Source: Pluralibacter gergoviae ATCC 33028 = NBRC 105706 (GTDB lineage: Bacteria; Pseudomonadota; Gammaproteobacteria; Enterobacterales; Enterobacteriaceae). From it: a stretch of DNA of 35,148 bases. The translations under genes and the position numbers were made by a program. The stretch lies in contig NZ_BCZS01000043.1 in the NCBI RefSeq assembly GCF_001598855.1, positions 1 through 35,148 of the forward strand. Reading direction: 5' to 3'. How positions within the stretch are numbered: position 1 is the first letter of the stretch; the number at the start of each line of letters is the position of its first letter. Shown here one piece after another: positions 17,269 to 26,618 of this stretch. The notes below the pieces were generated by a model that was given only the letters and a program-made list of their open reading frames with translations, was not told the origin of the DNA and made no database searches.

Positions 17269-18657
17269 ATGAGTCACTCCTCCGTGCCGGAAAAGCAGCA
17301 AGGCGCCGTTATCACCGACTGGCGCCCTGAAGATCACACCTTCTGGCAGCAGTGCGGGCACCGCATCGCCAGCCGTAACCTGTGGATTTCCGTTCCCTGT
17401 CTGATGCTGGCGTTCTGCGTCTGGATCCTGTTCAGCGCCGTGGCGGTCAACCTGAATAAGGTCGGCTTTAATTTTACCACCGATCAGCTGTTCCTGCTGA
17501 CGGCGCTGCCGGCGCTCTCCGGGGCGCTGCTGCGCGTGCCTTACTCCTTCATGGTGCCGATTTTTGGCGGCCGCCGCTGGACGGCCTTCAGCACCGGGAT
17601 CATGATTGTTCCCTGCGTGTGGCTCGGGCTGGCGGTTCAGGATCCGACCACGTCATTTAATACCTTTATTATTATCGCGCTGCTGTGCGGCTTCGCCGGG
17701 GCGAACTTCGCCTCCAGTATGGCCAACATCAGCTTCTTCTTCCCGAAAGAGAAGCAGGGCGGGGCGCTGGGGATCAACGGCGGCCTCGGCAATATGGGCG
17801 TCAGCGTGATGCAGCTGGTTGCACCGCTGGTCATCTCCCTCGGCGTGTTCAGCTTCTTCGGCGGCCACGGCGTTGAGCAGGCCGACGGCTCCCGCATCTA
17901 CCTGGAAAATGCGGCGTGGATTTGGGTGCCTTTCCTGGTCATCTTCACCCTGGCCGCGCTGTTCGGTATGAACGACATTGCGGCGTCAAAGACCTCGCTC
18001 AGCAAGCAACTGCCGGTGCTCAAGCGCGGCCACCTGTGGATCATGAGCCTGCTCTATCTGGCGACCTTCGGCTCCTTTATCGGCTTCTCCGCCGGCTTTG
18101 CGATGCTGTCGAAAACCCAGTTCCCCGACGTGAACATCATGCACTACGCCTTCTTCGGCCCGCTGGTGGGCGCGCTTGCCCGCTCCGCAGGCGGCGCGAT
18201 TTCTGACCGCCTCGGCGGCACCCGCGTGACGCTGGTGAATTTTGTGCTGATGGCGATTTTCTGCGGTCTGGTCTTTATGACCCTGCCGGTGAACGGCGCG
18301 GGCGGCAACTTCCAGGCGTTCTTCGCGGTCTTTATGGTGCTGTTCCTGACCGCCGGGCTGGGTAGCGCCTCCACGTTCCAGATGATTTCCGTCATCTTCC
18401 GCAAGCAGACCGCCGAACGCGTTAAGGCACAGGGCGGCAGCGATGAAGAGGCGGCCCGCGAAGCGGCCACCGATACGGCGGCGGCGCTGGGCTTTATCTC
18501 GGCCATCGGCGCGGTAGGCGGCTTCTTTATCCCGAAAGCCTTCGGCACCTCGCTGGCGTTGACCGGCTCGCCTGCGGGCGCTATGAAGCTGTTCCTCGTG
18601 TTCTATATCGCCTGCGTGGTCATCACTTGGGCAGTCTACGGACGTAAAGCGAAGTAA
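17269..18657 (+). CDS. narK: NarK, nitrate/nitrite antiporter
   Basis: This 462-residue major facilitator protein imports nitrate and exports nitrite, feeding NarGHI. About 12 hydrophobic helices are visible. The nitrate signature regions are GGLGNMGVSVMQL (TM5) and TAGLGSASTFQM (TM11). Substrate arginines lie in ALLRVPYSF (TM2) and ALARSAGGAISDRLGG (TM7-8). Upstream in-frame ATG at 17233 is rejected: ATG 17269 follows AGAGG and gives the N-terminus MSHSS and nearly the length of E. coli NarK (463). An FNR promoter precedes it and a clear terminator follows before narG, so it can be transcribed alone. Confidence 0.97.
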   Translation: MSHSSVPEKQQGAVITDWRPEDHTFWQQCGHRIASRNLWISVPCLMLAFCVWILFSAVAVNLNKVGFNFTTDQLFLLTALPALSGALLRVPYSFMVPIFGGRRWTAFSTGIMIVPCVWLGLAVQDPTTSFNTFIIIALLCGFAGANFASSMANISFFFPKEKQGGALGINGGLGNMGVSVMQLVAPLVISLGVFSFFGGHGVEQADGSRIYLENAAWIWVPFLVIFTLAALFGMNDIAASKTSLSKQLPVLKRGHLWIMSLLYLATFGSFIGFSAGFAMLSKTQFPDVNIMHYAFFGPLVGALARSAGGAISDRLGGTRVTLVNFVLMAIFCGLVFMTLPVNGAGGNFQAFFAVFMVLFLTAGLGSASTFQMISVIFRKQTAERVKAQGGSDEEAAREAATDTAAALGFISAIGAVGGFFIPKAFGTSLALTGSPAGAMKLFLVFYIACVVITWAVYGRKAK

Positions 18658-18679
18658 CGGCAGGTTAACCTGACCCCGG

Positions 18680-18703
18680 GACGCGGTTCGCCGCGTCTTT
18701 TTT
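18680..18703 (+). terminator. Rho-independent terminator after narK
   Basis: GACGCGG (18680-18686), loop TTCG, CCGCGTC (18691-18697), then six T residues. A UUCG-closed strong stem with a U run is a textbook intrinsic terminator. In Salmonella the narK 3' end yields the small RNA NarS, and this terminator could give an equivalent 3' end here. Confidence 0.93.
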
Positions 18704-18735
18704 AGCGCGTTATTTAGTTACAACATACTATTGCC

Positions 18736-18742
18736 TACTCCT
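18736..18742 (+). promoter_or_regulatory. Distal NarL heptamer of narG
   Basis: TACTCCT fits TACYNMT exactly. It is about 195 bases upstream of the predicted narG transcription start, the same distance as the distal NarL site of E. coli narG, where IHF bends the DNA between. I did not identify a confident IHF site, although the stretch around 18795-18820 is A/T-rich as expected. Confidence 0.6.
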
Positions 18743-18885
18743 TAATACCTTATGCCGGGCTCTCGCGCCGCTAATTCGAACAACTTAGTGATAAAACCAT
18801 TATTAAACAATAAATTAGCCTGATTTAGCTGATAACTCTATGGTGGTAGGTCATTTATGCACCTTTGACCAGACGCTCTCCCGTC

Positions 18886-18927
18886 TTGATCGCCATCAAT
18901 TCTGCTCGCCTTTCAGGACGTTACTGT
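18886..18927 (+). promoter_or_regulatory. FNR-dependent narG promoter
   Basis: TTGAT-CGCC-ATCAA (18886-18899) is an FNR site of the E. coli narG type. TACTGT (18922-18927) is placed as the -10, giving a start near 18934 and a leader of about 59 bases before narG. The region 18704-18885 upstream holds the distal NarL site and otherwise no gene. Confidence 0.85.
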
Positions 18928-18992
18928 CGCCGCAACTCAAATTGCAATGTCGATTTATCAGAGAGCCGCAGGCTCCATACAGGAGAGACCCG

Positions 18993-21900
18993 ATGAGCAA
19001 ATTTCTGGACCGGTTTCGCTACTTCAAGCAGAAGGGCGAAACCTTTGCCGATGGGCACGGCCAGCTTCTGGAAACCAACAGGGACTGGGAGGATGGCTAT
19101 CGCCAGCGCTGGCAGCACGACAAGATTGTGCGCTCGACGCACGGGGTAAACTGTACCGGCTCCTGCAGCTGGAAGATTTACGTTAAGAATGGCCTGGTCA
19201 CCTGGGAGACCCAGCAGACCGACTATCCGCGCACCCGCCCGGATATGCCGAACCACGAACCGCGCGGCTGCCCGCGCGGGGCGAGCTACTCCTGGTATCT
19301 CTACAGCGCAAACCGCCTCAAGTATCCGCTGATGCGCAAGCGCCTGATGAAGATGTGGCGCGAAGCGAAGGCGCAGCACCCGGATCCGGTCAACGCCTGG
19401 GCCTCGATTATCGAAGATGCCGATAAGGCTAAAAGCTTCAAGCAGGCGCGCGGCCGCGGCGGCTTCGTGCGCTCCTCGTGGCAGGAAGTGAACGAACTGA
19501 TCGCTGCGTCCAACGTCTATACCATTAAAACTTACGGCCCGGACCGCGTGGCGGGCTTCTCGCCGATCCCGGCGATGTCGATGGTCTCTTATGCCGCGGG
19601 GGCGCGCTACATCTCTCTGCTCGGCGGCACCTGCCTGAGCTTCTACGACTGGTACTGCGACCTGCCGCCGGCTTCGCCGCAGACCTGGGGCGAGCAGACC
19701 GACGTGCCGGAGTCCGCCGACTGGTATAACTCCAGCTACATCATCGCCTGGGGCTCCAACGTGCCGCAGACCCGTACCCCGGACGCCCACTTCTTTACCG
19801 AAGTACGCTACAAGGGCACCAAGACCGTTGCCGTGACGCCGGACTATGCCGAGATCGCCAAGCTGTGCGACCTGTGGCTGGCGCCGAAGCAGGGCACCGA
19901 CGCGGCGATGGCGCTGGCAATGGGCCACGTGATGCTGCGCGAGTTCCACCTCGACAATCCGAGCCAGTACTTCACCGACTACGTGCGCCGCTATACCGAT
20001 ATGCCGATGCTGGTCACGCTCGAAGAGCGCGACGGCTACTACGCGGCGGGCCGCATGCTGCGCGCCTCCGATCTGGTGGACTCCCTGGGCCAGGAGAACA
20101 ACCCGGAGTGGAAAACCGTTGCCATTAACGATAATGGCGACTTAACCGCGCCGAACGGCTCCATCGGCTTCCGCTGGGGCGACAAGGGCAAGTGGAACCT
20201 GGAGCAGCGCGACGGTAAGAGCGGCGAAGAGGTGCAGCTGCGCCTCTCCCTGCTCGGCGGCCACGACGATATTGCCGAGGTGGGCTTCCCGTACTTCGGC
20301 GGCGAGGGCACCGAGCACTTTAACAGCGTCGAGCTGGAAAACGTCCTGCTGCACAAGCTGCCGGTTAAGCGCCTGCAGATGGCCGACGGCAGCACTCGCC
20401 TGGTGACCACCGTTTACGATCTGACCCTGGCCAACTACGGCCTCGATCGTGGCCTGGGCGATGATAACTGCGCCAGCAGCTATGAAGACATTAAGGCGTA
20501 TACGCCGGCCTGGGCCGAGCAGATCACCGGTGTACCGGCGGCGCAGATTATCCGCACCGCCCGCGAGTTTGCCGATAACGCCGACCGCACCCACGGCCGC
20601 TCGATGATCATCGTCGGCGCCGGTCTGAACCACTGGTTCCACCTCGATATGAACTATCGCGGCATCATTAACATGCTGGTGTTCTGCGGCTGCGTCGGCC
20701 AGAGCGGCGGCGGCTGGGCGCACTACGTGGGCCAGGAGAAGCTGCGCCCGCAGACCGGCTGGCTGCCGCTGGCCTTTGCGCTGGACTGGGCGCGCCCGCC
20801 GCGCCATATGAACAGCACTTCGTACTTCTACAACCACTCCAGCCAGTGGCGCTATGAGTCGGTCACTGCCCAGGAGCTGCTGTCGCCGCTGGCGGACAAG
20901 TCCCGCTACAGCGGCCATCTGCTGGATTTCAACGTCCGCGCCGAGCGCATGGGCTGGCTGCCGTCCGCGCCGCAGCTGGGCACCAACCCGCTGACCCTGG
21001 CCGCCGATGCGGCGAAAGCGGGTATGAGCCCGGTGGACTACACCGTGAAATCGCTGAAGGAAGGCTCCCTGCGTTTCGCCGCCGAGCAGCCGGAAAACGG
21101 CAAGAACCACCCGCGCAACCTGTTTATCTGGCGCTCCAACCTGCTGGGCTCCTCCGGTAAGGGCCACGAGTACATGCTCAAGTACCTGCTGGGCACCGAG
21201 CACGGCATTCAGGGCCAGGATCTCGGCCAGCAGGGCGGCATTAAGCCGGAAGAAGTCGAATGGCAGGACAACGGCCTCGACGGCAAGCTGGATCTGGTGG
21301 TTACTCTCGACTTCCGCCTGTCGAGCACCTGCCTGTTCTCCGACATCGTGCTGCCGACCGCCACCTGGTACGAAAAGGACGACATGAATACCTCGGACAT
21401 GCATCCGTTTATTCATCCGCTCTCTGCGGCAGTCGATCCGGCCTGGGAGTCGAAGAGCGACTGGGAGATCTATAAAGGCATCGCCAAAACCTTCTCCGAA
21501 GTCTGCGTCGGCCATCTGGGTAAAGAGACCGACGTGGTGACCCTGCCGATTCAGCACGACTCCCCGGCAGAGCTGGGCCAGCCGCTGGACGTGAAGGACT
21601 GGAAGAAGGGCGAGTGCGACCTGATCCCCGGCAAGACCGCGCCGCATATCATGACCGTCGAGCGCGACTATCCGGCGACTTACGAGCGCTTTACCTCCGT
21701 CGGGCCGCTGCTTGAGAAGCTGGGCAACGGCGGCAAGGGGATCTCGTGGAACACCCAGAGCGAGGTGGATCTGCTGCGCAAGCTGAACTACGTCAAGGCC
21801 GACGGCCCGGCGAAAGGTCAGCCGATGCTCAATACCGCCATTGATGCGGCGGAAATGATCCTGACGCTTGCGCCGGAAACCAACGGCCAGGTGGCCGTCA

Positions 21901-22736
21901 AGGCCTGGGAAGCGCAGAGCAAAGCCACCGGGCGCGACCATACGCACCTGGCGCTGAATAAAGAAGAGGAGAAGATCCGCTTCCGCGATATTCAGGCGCA
22001 GCCGCGCAAAATCATCTCCAGCCCGACCTGGTCCGGCCTTGAAGATGAGCACGTCTCCTACAACGCGGGCTACACCAACGTTCACGAGCTGATCCCGTGG
22101 CGCACCCTGTCCGGTCGCCAGCAGCTGTATCAGGATCACCAGTGGATGCGCGACTTCGGCGAGAGCCTGCTGGTCTACCGTCCGCCGATCGATACCCGCT
22201 CGGTGAAGGCGGTGATGGGTAAGAAGTCCAACGGCAACCCGGAGAAGGCGCTCAACTTCCTGACGCCGCACCAGAAGTGGGGCATCCACTCCACCTACAG
22301 CGACAACCTGCTGATGCTGACCCTGGGCCGCGGCGGGCCGGTAGTGTGGATGAGCGAAATTGACGCGAAGTCCCTCGGCATTGCGGACAACGACTGGATC
22401 GAAGTGTTTAACAGCCACGGCTCCCTGACCGCCCGCGCGGTGGTCAGCCAGCGCGTGCCGGAAGGGATGACCATGATGTACCACGCCCAGGAGCGCATCG
22501 TGAACCTCCCGGGCTCGGAAATTACCGGCCAGCGCGGGGGTATCCACAACTCGGTCACCCGCATCAGCCCGAAACCGACCCACATGATCGGCGGCTATGC
22601 CCATCTGGCTTACGGCTTTAACTATTACGGCACCGTGGGCTCCAACCGCGATGAGTTCGTAGTGGTGCGCAAGATGAAGAACATTAACTGGTTAGACGGC
22701 GAAGGCAAAGACCAGGTACAGGAGAGCGTAAAATGA
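18993..22736 (+). CDS. narG: NarG, respiratory nitrate reductase alpha subunit
   Basis: NarG is the catalytic subunit that reduces nitrate to nitrite at a Mo-bisMGD centre on the cytoplasmic face of the inner membrane. It has 1247 residues, the exact E. coli length. The FS0 [4Fe-4S] ligands are visible as H50, C54, C58 and C93 (Met counted as 1), in STHGVNCTGSC and RGCPRG. The Mo-ligand Asp falls in the block around residue 222, after YDWYCDLPP. The C-terminal MopB dinucleotide-binding domain includes NLPGSEITGQRGG. Upstream in-frame ATG at 18840 is rejected because it would read through the FNR site; ATG 18993 follows AGGAGAG. The stop overlaps narH (ATGA). No lesion is seen. Confidence 0.98.
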   Translation: MSKFLDRFRYFKQKGETFADGHGQLLETNRDWEDGYRQRWQHDKIVRSTHGVNCTGSCSWKIYVKNGLVTWETQQTDYPRTRPDMPNHEPRGCPRGASYSWYLYSANRLKYPLMRKRLMKMWREAKAQHPDPVNAWASIIEDADKAKSFKQARGRGGFVRSSWQEVNELIAASNVYTIKTYGPDRVAGFSPIPAMSMVSYAAGARYISLLGGTCLSFYDWYCDLPPASPQTWGEQTDVPESADWYNSSYIIAWGSNVPQTRTPDAHFFTEVRYKGTKTVAVTPDYAEIAKLCDLWLAPKQGTDAAMALAMGHVMLREFHLDNPSQYFTDYVRRYTDMPMLVTLEERDGYYAAGRMLRASDLVDSLGQENNPEWKTVAINDNGDLTAPNGSIGFRWGDKGKWNLEQRDGKSGEEVQLRLSLLGGHDDIAEVGFPYFGGEGTEHFNSVELENVLLHKLPVKRLQMADGSTRLVTTVYDLTLANYGLDRGLGDDNCASSYEDIKAYTPAWAEQITGVPAAQIIRTAREFADNADRTHGRSMIIVGAGLNHWFHLDMNYRGIINMLVFCGCVGQSGGGWAHYVGQEKLRPQTGWLPLAFALDWARPPRHMNSTSYFYNHSSQWRYESVTAQELLSPLADKSRYSGHLLDFNVRAERMGWLPSAPQLGTNPLTLAADAAKAGMSPVDYTVKSLKEGSLRFAAEQPENGKNHPRNLFIWRSNLLGSSGKGHEYMLKYLLGTEHGIQGQDLGQQGGIKPEEVEWQDNGLDGKLDLVVTLDFRLSSTCLFSDIVLPTATWYEKDDMNTSDMHPFIHPLSAAVDPAWESKSDWEIYKGIAKTFSEVCVGHLGKETDVVTLPIQHDSPAELGQPLDVKDWKKGECDLIPGKTAPHIMTVERDYPATYERFTSVGPLLEKLGNGGKGISWNTQSEVDLLRKLNYVKADGPAKGQPMLNTAIDAAEMILTLAPETNGQVAVKAWEAQSKATGRDHTHLALNKEEEKIRFRDIQAQPRKIISSPTWSGLEDEHVSYNAGYTNVHELIPWRTLSGRQQLYQDHQWMRDFGESLLVYRPPIDTRSVKAVMGKKSNGNPEKALNFLTPHQKWGIHSTYSDNLLMLTLGRGGPVVWMSEIDAKSLGIADNDWIEVFNSHGSLTARAVVSQRVPEGMTMMYHAQERIVNLPGSEITGQRGGIHNSVTRISPKPTHMIGGYAHLAYGFNYYGTVGSNRDEFVVVRKMKNINWLDGEGKDQVQESVK

Positions 22737-24268
22737 AAATTCGTTCACAAGTCGGCATGGTGCTGAATCTCGACAAATGCATCGGCTGCCACACCTGCTC
22801 GGTGACCTGTAAGAACGTCTGGACCAGCCGCGAAGGCGTCGAGTACGCGTGGTTCAACAACGTGGAAACCAAGCCGGGCACCGGTTTCCCGACCGACTGG
22901 GAAAACCAGGAGAAGTGGAAGGGCGGCTGGATCCGCAAAATCAACGGCAAGCTCCAGCCGCGGATGGGTAACAAAGCCCTGCTGCTGGGCAAGATCTTCG
23001 CCAACCCGCATCTGCCGGGCATCGAAGACTACTATGAGCCGTTTGACTACGACTATCAGACCCTGCACAGCGCGCCGGAGAGCAAGGTGCAGCCGATCGC
23101 CCGCCCGCGCTCGCTAATCACCGGCCAGCGGATGGAGAAAATCACCAAAGGCCCGAACTGGGAAGACGATATGGGCGGCGAGTTTGAGAAGCTCTCCCGC
23201 GATCGGAACTTCCACAACGTGCAGAAGGCGATGTACGGCCAGTTCGAAAACACCTTCATGATGTACATGCCGCGCCTGTGCGAGCACTGCCTCAACCCGG
23301 CGTGCGTGGCGACCTGCCCGAGCGGAGCCATCTACAAGCGTGAAGAAGACGGCATCGTGCTGATCGACCAGGACAAGTGCCGCGGCTGGCGGATGTGCAT
23401 CACCGGCTGCCCGTACAAGAAAATCTACTTCAACTGGAAGAGCGGTAAGTCCGAGAAGTGCATCTTCTGCTACCCGCGTATTGAAGCGGGTCAGCCGACC
23501 GTATGTTCCGAAACCTGCGTGGGCCGCATCCGCTACCTCGGCGTGCTGCTGTACGATGCGGACGCCATCGAGCAGGCGGCGAGCACCGAGAGTGAAAAAG
23601 ATCTCTATCAGCGCCAGCTGGACGTGTTCCTCGATCCGAACGACCCGAAAGTGATTGAACAGGCGCTGAAGGACGGCGTGCCGCAGAGCGTGATCGACGC
23701 CGCGCAGCAGTCGCCGGTCTACAAGATGGCGATGGAGTGGCGCCTTGCTCTGCCGCTGCACCCGGAATATCGCACGCTGCCGATGGTCTGGTACGTGCCG
23801 CCGCTGTCGCCGATCCAGTCAGCCGCCGATGCCGGGACTATCGGCAGCAACGGCATTCTGCCGGACGTCGAGAGTCTGCGTATTCCGGTCCAGTACCTGG
23901 CGAATATGCTGACCGCCGGGGATACCGCGCCGGTGCTCAACGCCCTGAAGCGGATGCTGGCGATGCGCCACTACAAGCGGGCGGAAACCGTGGACGGCGT
24001 TACCGACGTGCGCGCCCTGGAGGCAGTCGGCCTGACCGAAGCCCAGGCGCAGGAGATGTACCGCTATCTGGCGATCGCCAACTACGAGGACCGCTTCGTG
24101 GTGCCGAGCAGCCACCGGGAGCTCGCCCGCGACGCCTTCCCGGAGAAGGGCGGCTGCGGCTTCAGCTTCGGCGACGGCTGCCACGGTTCAGACGGCAAGT
24201 TCAACCTGTTTAACAGCCGCCGCATCGACGCCGTCGACGTGAGCAGCAAAACGGAGCCGCATCCATGA
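22733..24268 (+). CDS. narH: NarH, respiratory nitrate reductase beta subunit
   Basis: This 511-residue electron-transfer subunit carries four Fe-S clusters between NarI and NarG. Cys groups: C16, C19, C22 and C26 (CIGCHTCSVTC); CEHCLNPACVATCP near residue 183-196; and CRGWRMCITGCP near 217, where Trp replaces one Cys, as expected for the [3Fe-4S] cluster. The fourth group is CIFCYPRIEAGQPTVCSETC near 244-263. It overlaps narG by 4 bases and narJ by 4 bases, so the subunits are translationally coupled. The protein is cytoplasmic and membrane-associated through NarI. Length equals the usual value for the family. Confidence 0.98.
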   Translation: MKIRSQVGMVLNLDKCIGCHTCSVTCKNVWTSREGVEYAWFNNVETKPGTGFPTDWENQEKWKGGWIRKINGKLQPRMGNKALLLGKIFANPHLPGIEDYYEPFDYDYQTLHSAPESKVQPIARPRSLITGQRMEKITKGPNWEDDMGGEFEKLSRDRNFHNVQKAMYGQFENTFMMYMPRLCEHCLNPACVATCPSGAIYKREEDGIVLIDQDKCRGWRMCITGCPYKKIYFNWKSGKSEKCIFCYPRIEAGQPTVCSETCVGRIRYLGVLLYDADAIEQAASTESEKDLYQRQLDVFLDPNDPKVIEQALKDGVPQSVIDAAQQSPVYKMAMEWRLALPLHPEYRTLPMVWYVPPLSPIQSAADAGTIGSNGILPDVESLRIPVQYLANMLTAGDTAPVLNALKRMLAMRHYKRAETVDGVTDVRALEAVGLTEAQAQEMYRYLAIANYEDRFVVPSSHRELARDAFPEKGGCGFSFGDGCHGSDGKFNLFNSRRIDAVDVSSKTEPHP

Positions 24269-24975
24269 AAGCGCTGATGATTATCTCCCGCCTGCTGGAG
24301 TACCCGGACGCTGCCCTGTGGCAGCATCAGCAGGAGATCCACGACGAGCTGGCGACGTCTACGCTGCTGGCGCGCGAAGATGCGCAAAGGCTGTGCGTCT
24401 TTCTGCGTGAGCTGACGGCGCAGGATCTGCTGGATGCCCAGGCAGCCTACAGCGAACTGTTCGACCGCGGCCGCGCGACCTCGCTGCTGCTGTTCGAGCA
24501 CGTTCACGGCGAGTCCCGCGACCGCGGCCAGGCAATGGTCGACCTGCTGGAGCAGTACCGCCGGTACGGCCTGGAGCTGGACAGCCGCGAGCTGCCGGAC
24601 CACCTGCCGCTCTATCTGGAGTACCTGGCGCAGCTGCCGCAGGCCGAGGCTATCGGCGGCCTGCAGGACGTGGCGCCGATCCTGGCGCTGCTCAGCGCCC
24701 GCCTGAGCCAGCGCGAAAGCCGCTACGCGGTGCTGTTTGACGTCCTGCTGGCGGTCGCCAACAGCGCCGTTGACAGCGATAAAGTGGCGGCAAAAATCGC
24801 CGACGAGGCCCGGGACGATACGCCGCAGGCGCTTGACGCGGTCTGGGAAGAAGAGCAGGTCAAGTTTTTTGCCGACCAGGGCTGTGCGGATTCGGACATT
24901 GCGGCGCACCAGCGCCGCTTCGCCGGAGCGGTCGCACCGCAGTATCTGAATATCTCTAACGGAGGAGAGCGCTAA
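24265..24975 (+). CDS. narJ: NarJ, nitrate reductase assembly chaperone
   Basis: This 236-residue, mostly helical protein of the TorD/NarJ redox-enzyme maturation family binds apo-NarG and allows insertion of the molybdenum cofactor and Fe-S centre before membrane attachment. Recognisable blocks are [10 protein letters not shown] at the start, [19 protein letters not shown] (about 66-84), and [14 protein letters not shown] (about 112-125). The C-terminal tail is acidic. It is not part of the final enzyme. It overlaps narH by 4 bases and shares one base with the narI start (TAATG). Confidence 0.97.
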   Translation: MKALMIISRLLEYPDAALWQHQQEIHDELATSTLLAREDAQRLCVFLRELTAQDLLDAQAAYSELFDRGRATSLLLFEHVHGESRDRGQAMVDLLEQYRRYGLELDSRELPDHLPLYLEYLAQLPQAEAIGGLQDVAPILALLSARLSQRESRYAVLFDVLLAVANSAVDSDKVAAKIADEARDDTPQALDAVWEEEQVKFFADQGCADSDIAAHQRRFAGAVAPQYLNISNGGER

Positions 24976-25652
24976 TGCACTTCCTGAATATCTTCTTCTT
25001 TGATATCTACCCGTACATTGCGGGATCGGTCTTTCTGATCGGCAGCTGGCTGCGCTACGACTACGGCCAGTATACCTGGCGCGCGGGCTCCAGCCAGATG
25101 CTGGACCGCAAGGGAATGAACCTGGCATCCAACCTGTTTCACCTCGGCATCCTGGGCATTTTTGCCGGCCACTTCCTCGGTATGCTGACTCCGCACTGGA
25201 TGTATGAAGCGTGGCTGCCGCTGGCGGTGAAGCAGAAAATGGCGATGTTCGGCGGCGGTGCCGCCGGCGTCCTGTGCCTGGTAGGCGGCGCGCTGCTGCT
25301 CAAGCGCCGCCTGCTCAGCCCGCGCGTGCGCGCCACCACCACCAAAGCGGATATCCTGATCCTCACTCTGCTGGTGGTGCAGTGCGCGCTTGGCCTGACC
25401 TCGATTCACTTCTCCGCCCAGCATCCGGACGGCAGCGAAATGATGAAGCTGGTCAACTGGGCGCAGACGGTGGTGACCTTCCGCGGCGACGCGGCGCACT
25501 ACCTGGACGGCGTGGCCTTTGTCTACCGCATCCACCTGGTGCTGGGCATGACGCTGTTCCTGCTGTTCCCGTTCTCCCGCCTGGTGCATATCTGGAGCGT
25601 GCCGGTAGAGTATCTGACCCGCAAATACCAGATCGTGCGCGCCCGCCGCTGA
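24975..25652 (+). CDS. narI: NarI, respiratory nitrate reductase gamma subunit (cytochrome b)
   Basis: This 225-residue inner-membrane protein oxidises quinol and passes electrons through two b haems to NarH. Five membrane helices can be traced. Haem ligands H56 and H66 are seen in [16 protein letters not shown], and the C-terminal pair lies near 187 and 205 ([24 protein letters not shown]). The ATG shares one base with the narJ stop, and GGAGGAG lies 6 bases upstream. It is last in narGHJI; an intrinsic terminator follows within 30 bases. Confidence 0.98.
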   Translation: MHFLNIFFFDIYPYIAGSVFLIGSWLRYDYGQYTWRAGSSQMLDRKGMNLASNLFHLGILGIFAGHFLGMLTPHWMYEAWLPLAVKQKMAMFGGGAAGVLCLVGGALLLKRRLLSPRVRATTTKADILILTLLVVQCALGLTSIHFSAQHPDGSEMMKLVNWAQTVVTFRGDAAHYLDGVAFVYRIHLVLGMTLFLLFPFSRLVHIWSVPVEYLTRKYQIVRARR

Positions 25653-25679
25653 TCGGTTGGCTTTGGTATTTTTGCTTCT

Positions 25680-25706
25680 GGCCCTGCATTTGCAGGGCCT
25701 TTTTAT
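25680..25706 (+). terminator. Rho-independent terminator of narGHJI
   Basis: GGCCCTGC (25680-25687), loop ATTT, GCAGGGCC (25692-25699), then TTTTTATT. It ends 11 bases before the stop of the convergent ATPase gene. On the other strand there is no strong T run next to the stem, so it serves mainly the nar operon. Confidence 0.95.
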
Positions 25707-25716
25707 TGGTAGCGGC

Positions 25717-26256
25717 TCACCGCCCGGAGATTATCTCCATCGCCTGAGCGGCCCTCGCAGCGGGAGGCGCCGGCGGCAGCGTCGTCAGGCGATAACCATG
25801 CTGCTCATACGTTGCCGCCATCGCTTTCCAGGTTTCGACGGCCTCCTGCCAGCTCTGCTTGCGTTCGTTATCCTGGGCATAGACGCCGCGCCACGGCGGC
25901 AGAATAATCACGTCGGTGGCGTAACGATAGCGGCTAATCGCTTCCGTGAGGCGAGGCGGGATAGGATAACCGCACAGGGTCAGGTAACCGGCGATATCGG
26001 GGATACCGCGATCGTAGAACACGGGAGCGCTTGCGCCGCTGCTGCGGTGCCATGCGCGAATGTCCCGCGCCAGCATCAGCCCGGCAAAGCGCTGCGGATC
26101 GCGCCAGGGTACGCCGCAACCGCCGATCGACATCTGCTCCCTGATGACGGCGCGTCCCGATTCGTCGCACACGGCGAAACCCCGCTGCGCGAGAGTCTCA
26201 ATTAATGTCGTTTTTCCGGCGCCGGGCCCCCCGGTAATAATCGTACGTAAATTCAT
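25717..26256 (-). CDS. Small AAA-family P-loop ATPase, unknown function
   Basis: This 179-residue protein has Walker A GGPGAGKTT (9-17) right after the start MNLRTIIT. FYDRGIPDIAGYL (about 79-92) resembles the DR(G) segment of AAA_28/kinase-like P-loop proteins, and VIILPPWRGVYAQDNERKQSW (about 114-134) looks like a lid or substrate-binding region. These features fit a stand-alone nucleotide-kinase-like ATPase, but the substrate is unknown. AGAAAGGAAA before the ATG is a good ribosome site. It lies alone between narI and the tyrosine tRNA repeat array, where E. coli has no such gene as I recall, so it is probably an insertion. No mobility gene or flanking repeat accompanies it. Confidence 0.82.
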   Translation of the reverse strand: MNLRTIITGGPGAGKTTLIETLAQRGFAVCDESGRAVIREQMSIGGCGVPWRDPQRFAGLMLARDIRAWHRSSGASAPVFYDRGIPDIAGYLTLCGYPIPPRLTEAISRYRYATDVIILPPWRGVYAQDNERKQSWQEAVETWKAMAATYEQHGYRLTTLPPAPPAARAAQAMEIISGR

Positions 26257-26359
26257 AGCGATTTTCCTTTCTGGATTGGGAAAGCATTGTTGCGCAAGCG
26301 GTGGTGTAGACTTTGGTTATGGCGGAGGCGTTGGTCGTTGAGCGTAAGAGAAGGGGAGT

Positions 26360-26444
26360 CTTAGTCGGAACTTCTTATCCTTCCCCGGCTGGAGAAATAG
26401 AGAGTCTTAGCGTGAATATTTTATGAAGTGCTTTCAAAAGAAGA
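26360..26444 (-). repeat. Partial diverged rtT-type repeat (distal end of array)
   Basis: CTTAGTCGGAACTTCTTATC and what follows align with the last half of the full units (CTTGGTCGAAGCTTCTCATC), including CCTTCCCCGGCTGGAGAAA and GTGCTTTC. The half carrying the tRNA 3'-end copy is missing. It marks the far end of the array in the direction of tRNA transcription. Between it and the ATPase start (26257-26359) I see no gene or clear terminator. Confidence 0.75.
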
Positions 26445-26618
26445 TGGTGGTGGGGGAAGGATTACTCGTCGCTGCGCTCCTCGCCCTTCGGGTCGTTGCC
26501 TGCGGCAACGCTTTCTCGCTGCGCTCGAATCGAACCTTGGTCGAAGCTTCTCATCCTTCCCCGGTTGGAGAAAAATGGAATCTTAGAGAGAATATATGCG
26601 GAGTGCTTTCTAAGAAGA
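26445..26618 (-). ncRNA. rtT-like repeat unit 2 of the tyrTV transcript
   Basis: This 174-base unit begins (plus-strand view) with TGGTGGTGGGGGAAGGATT, the exact complement of the last 19 bases of tRNA-Tyr including CCA. It is nearly identical to the neighbouring unit over its first 140 bases. In E. coli tyrT the 178-bp distal repeats with the same 19-base tRNA end release rtT RNA during tRNA processing; this looks like the local version. GGGGAAGGAT (26453-26462) is complementary to ATCCTTCCCC (26553-26562), so the RNA can close into a long stem, with an internal CGTTGCC/GGCAACG hairpin. Confidence 0.65.

Noticed and set aside
18840-18992. Longer narG frame starting at 18840
   Set aside because: It would translate the FNR site and -10. 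The ATG at 18993 has a ribosome site and gives the exact known length.
20142-22604. 820-codon open frame antisense to narG
   Set aside because: A shadow of narG, which is full length with all cofactor ligands. The antisense product has no recognisable domain.
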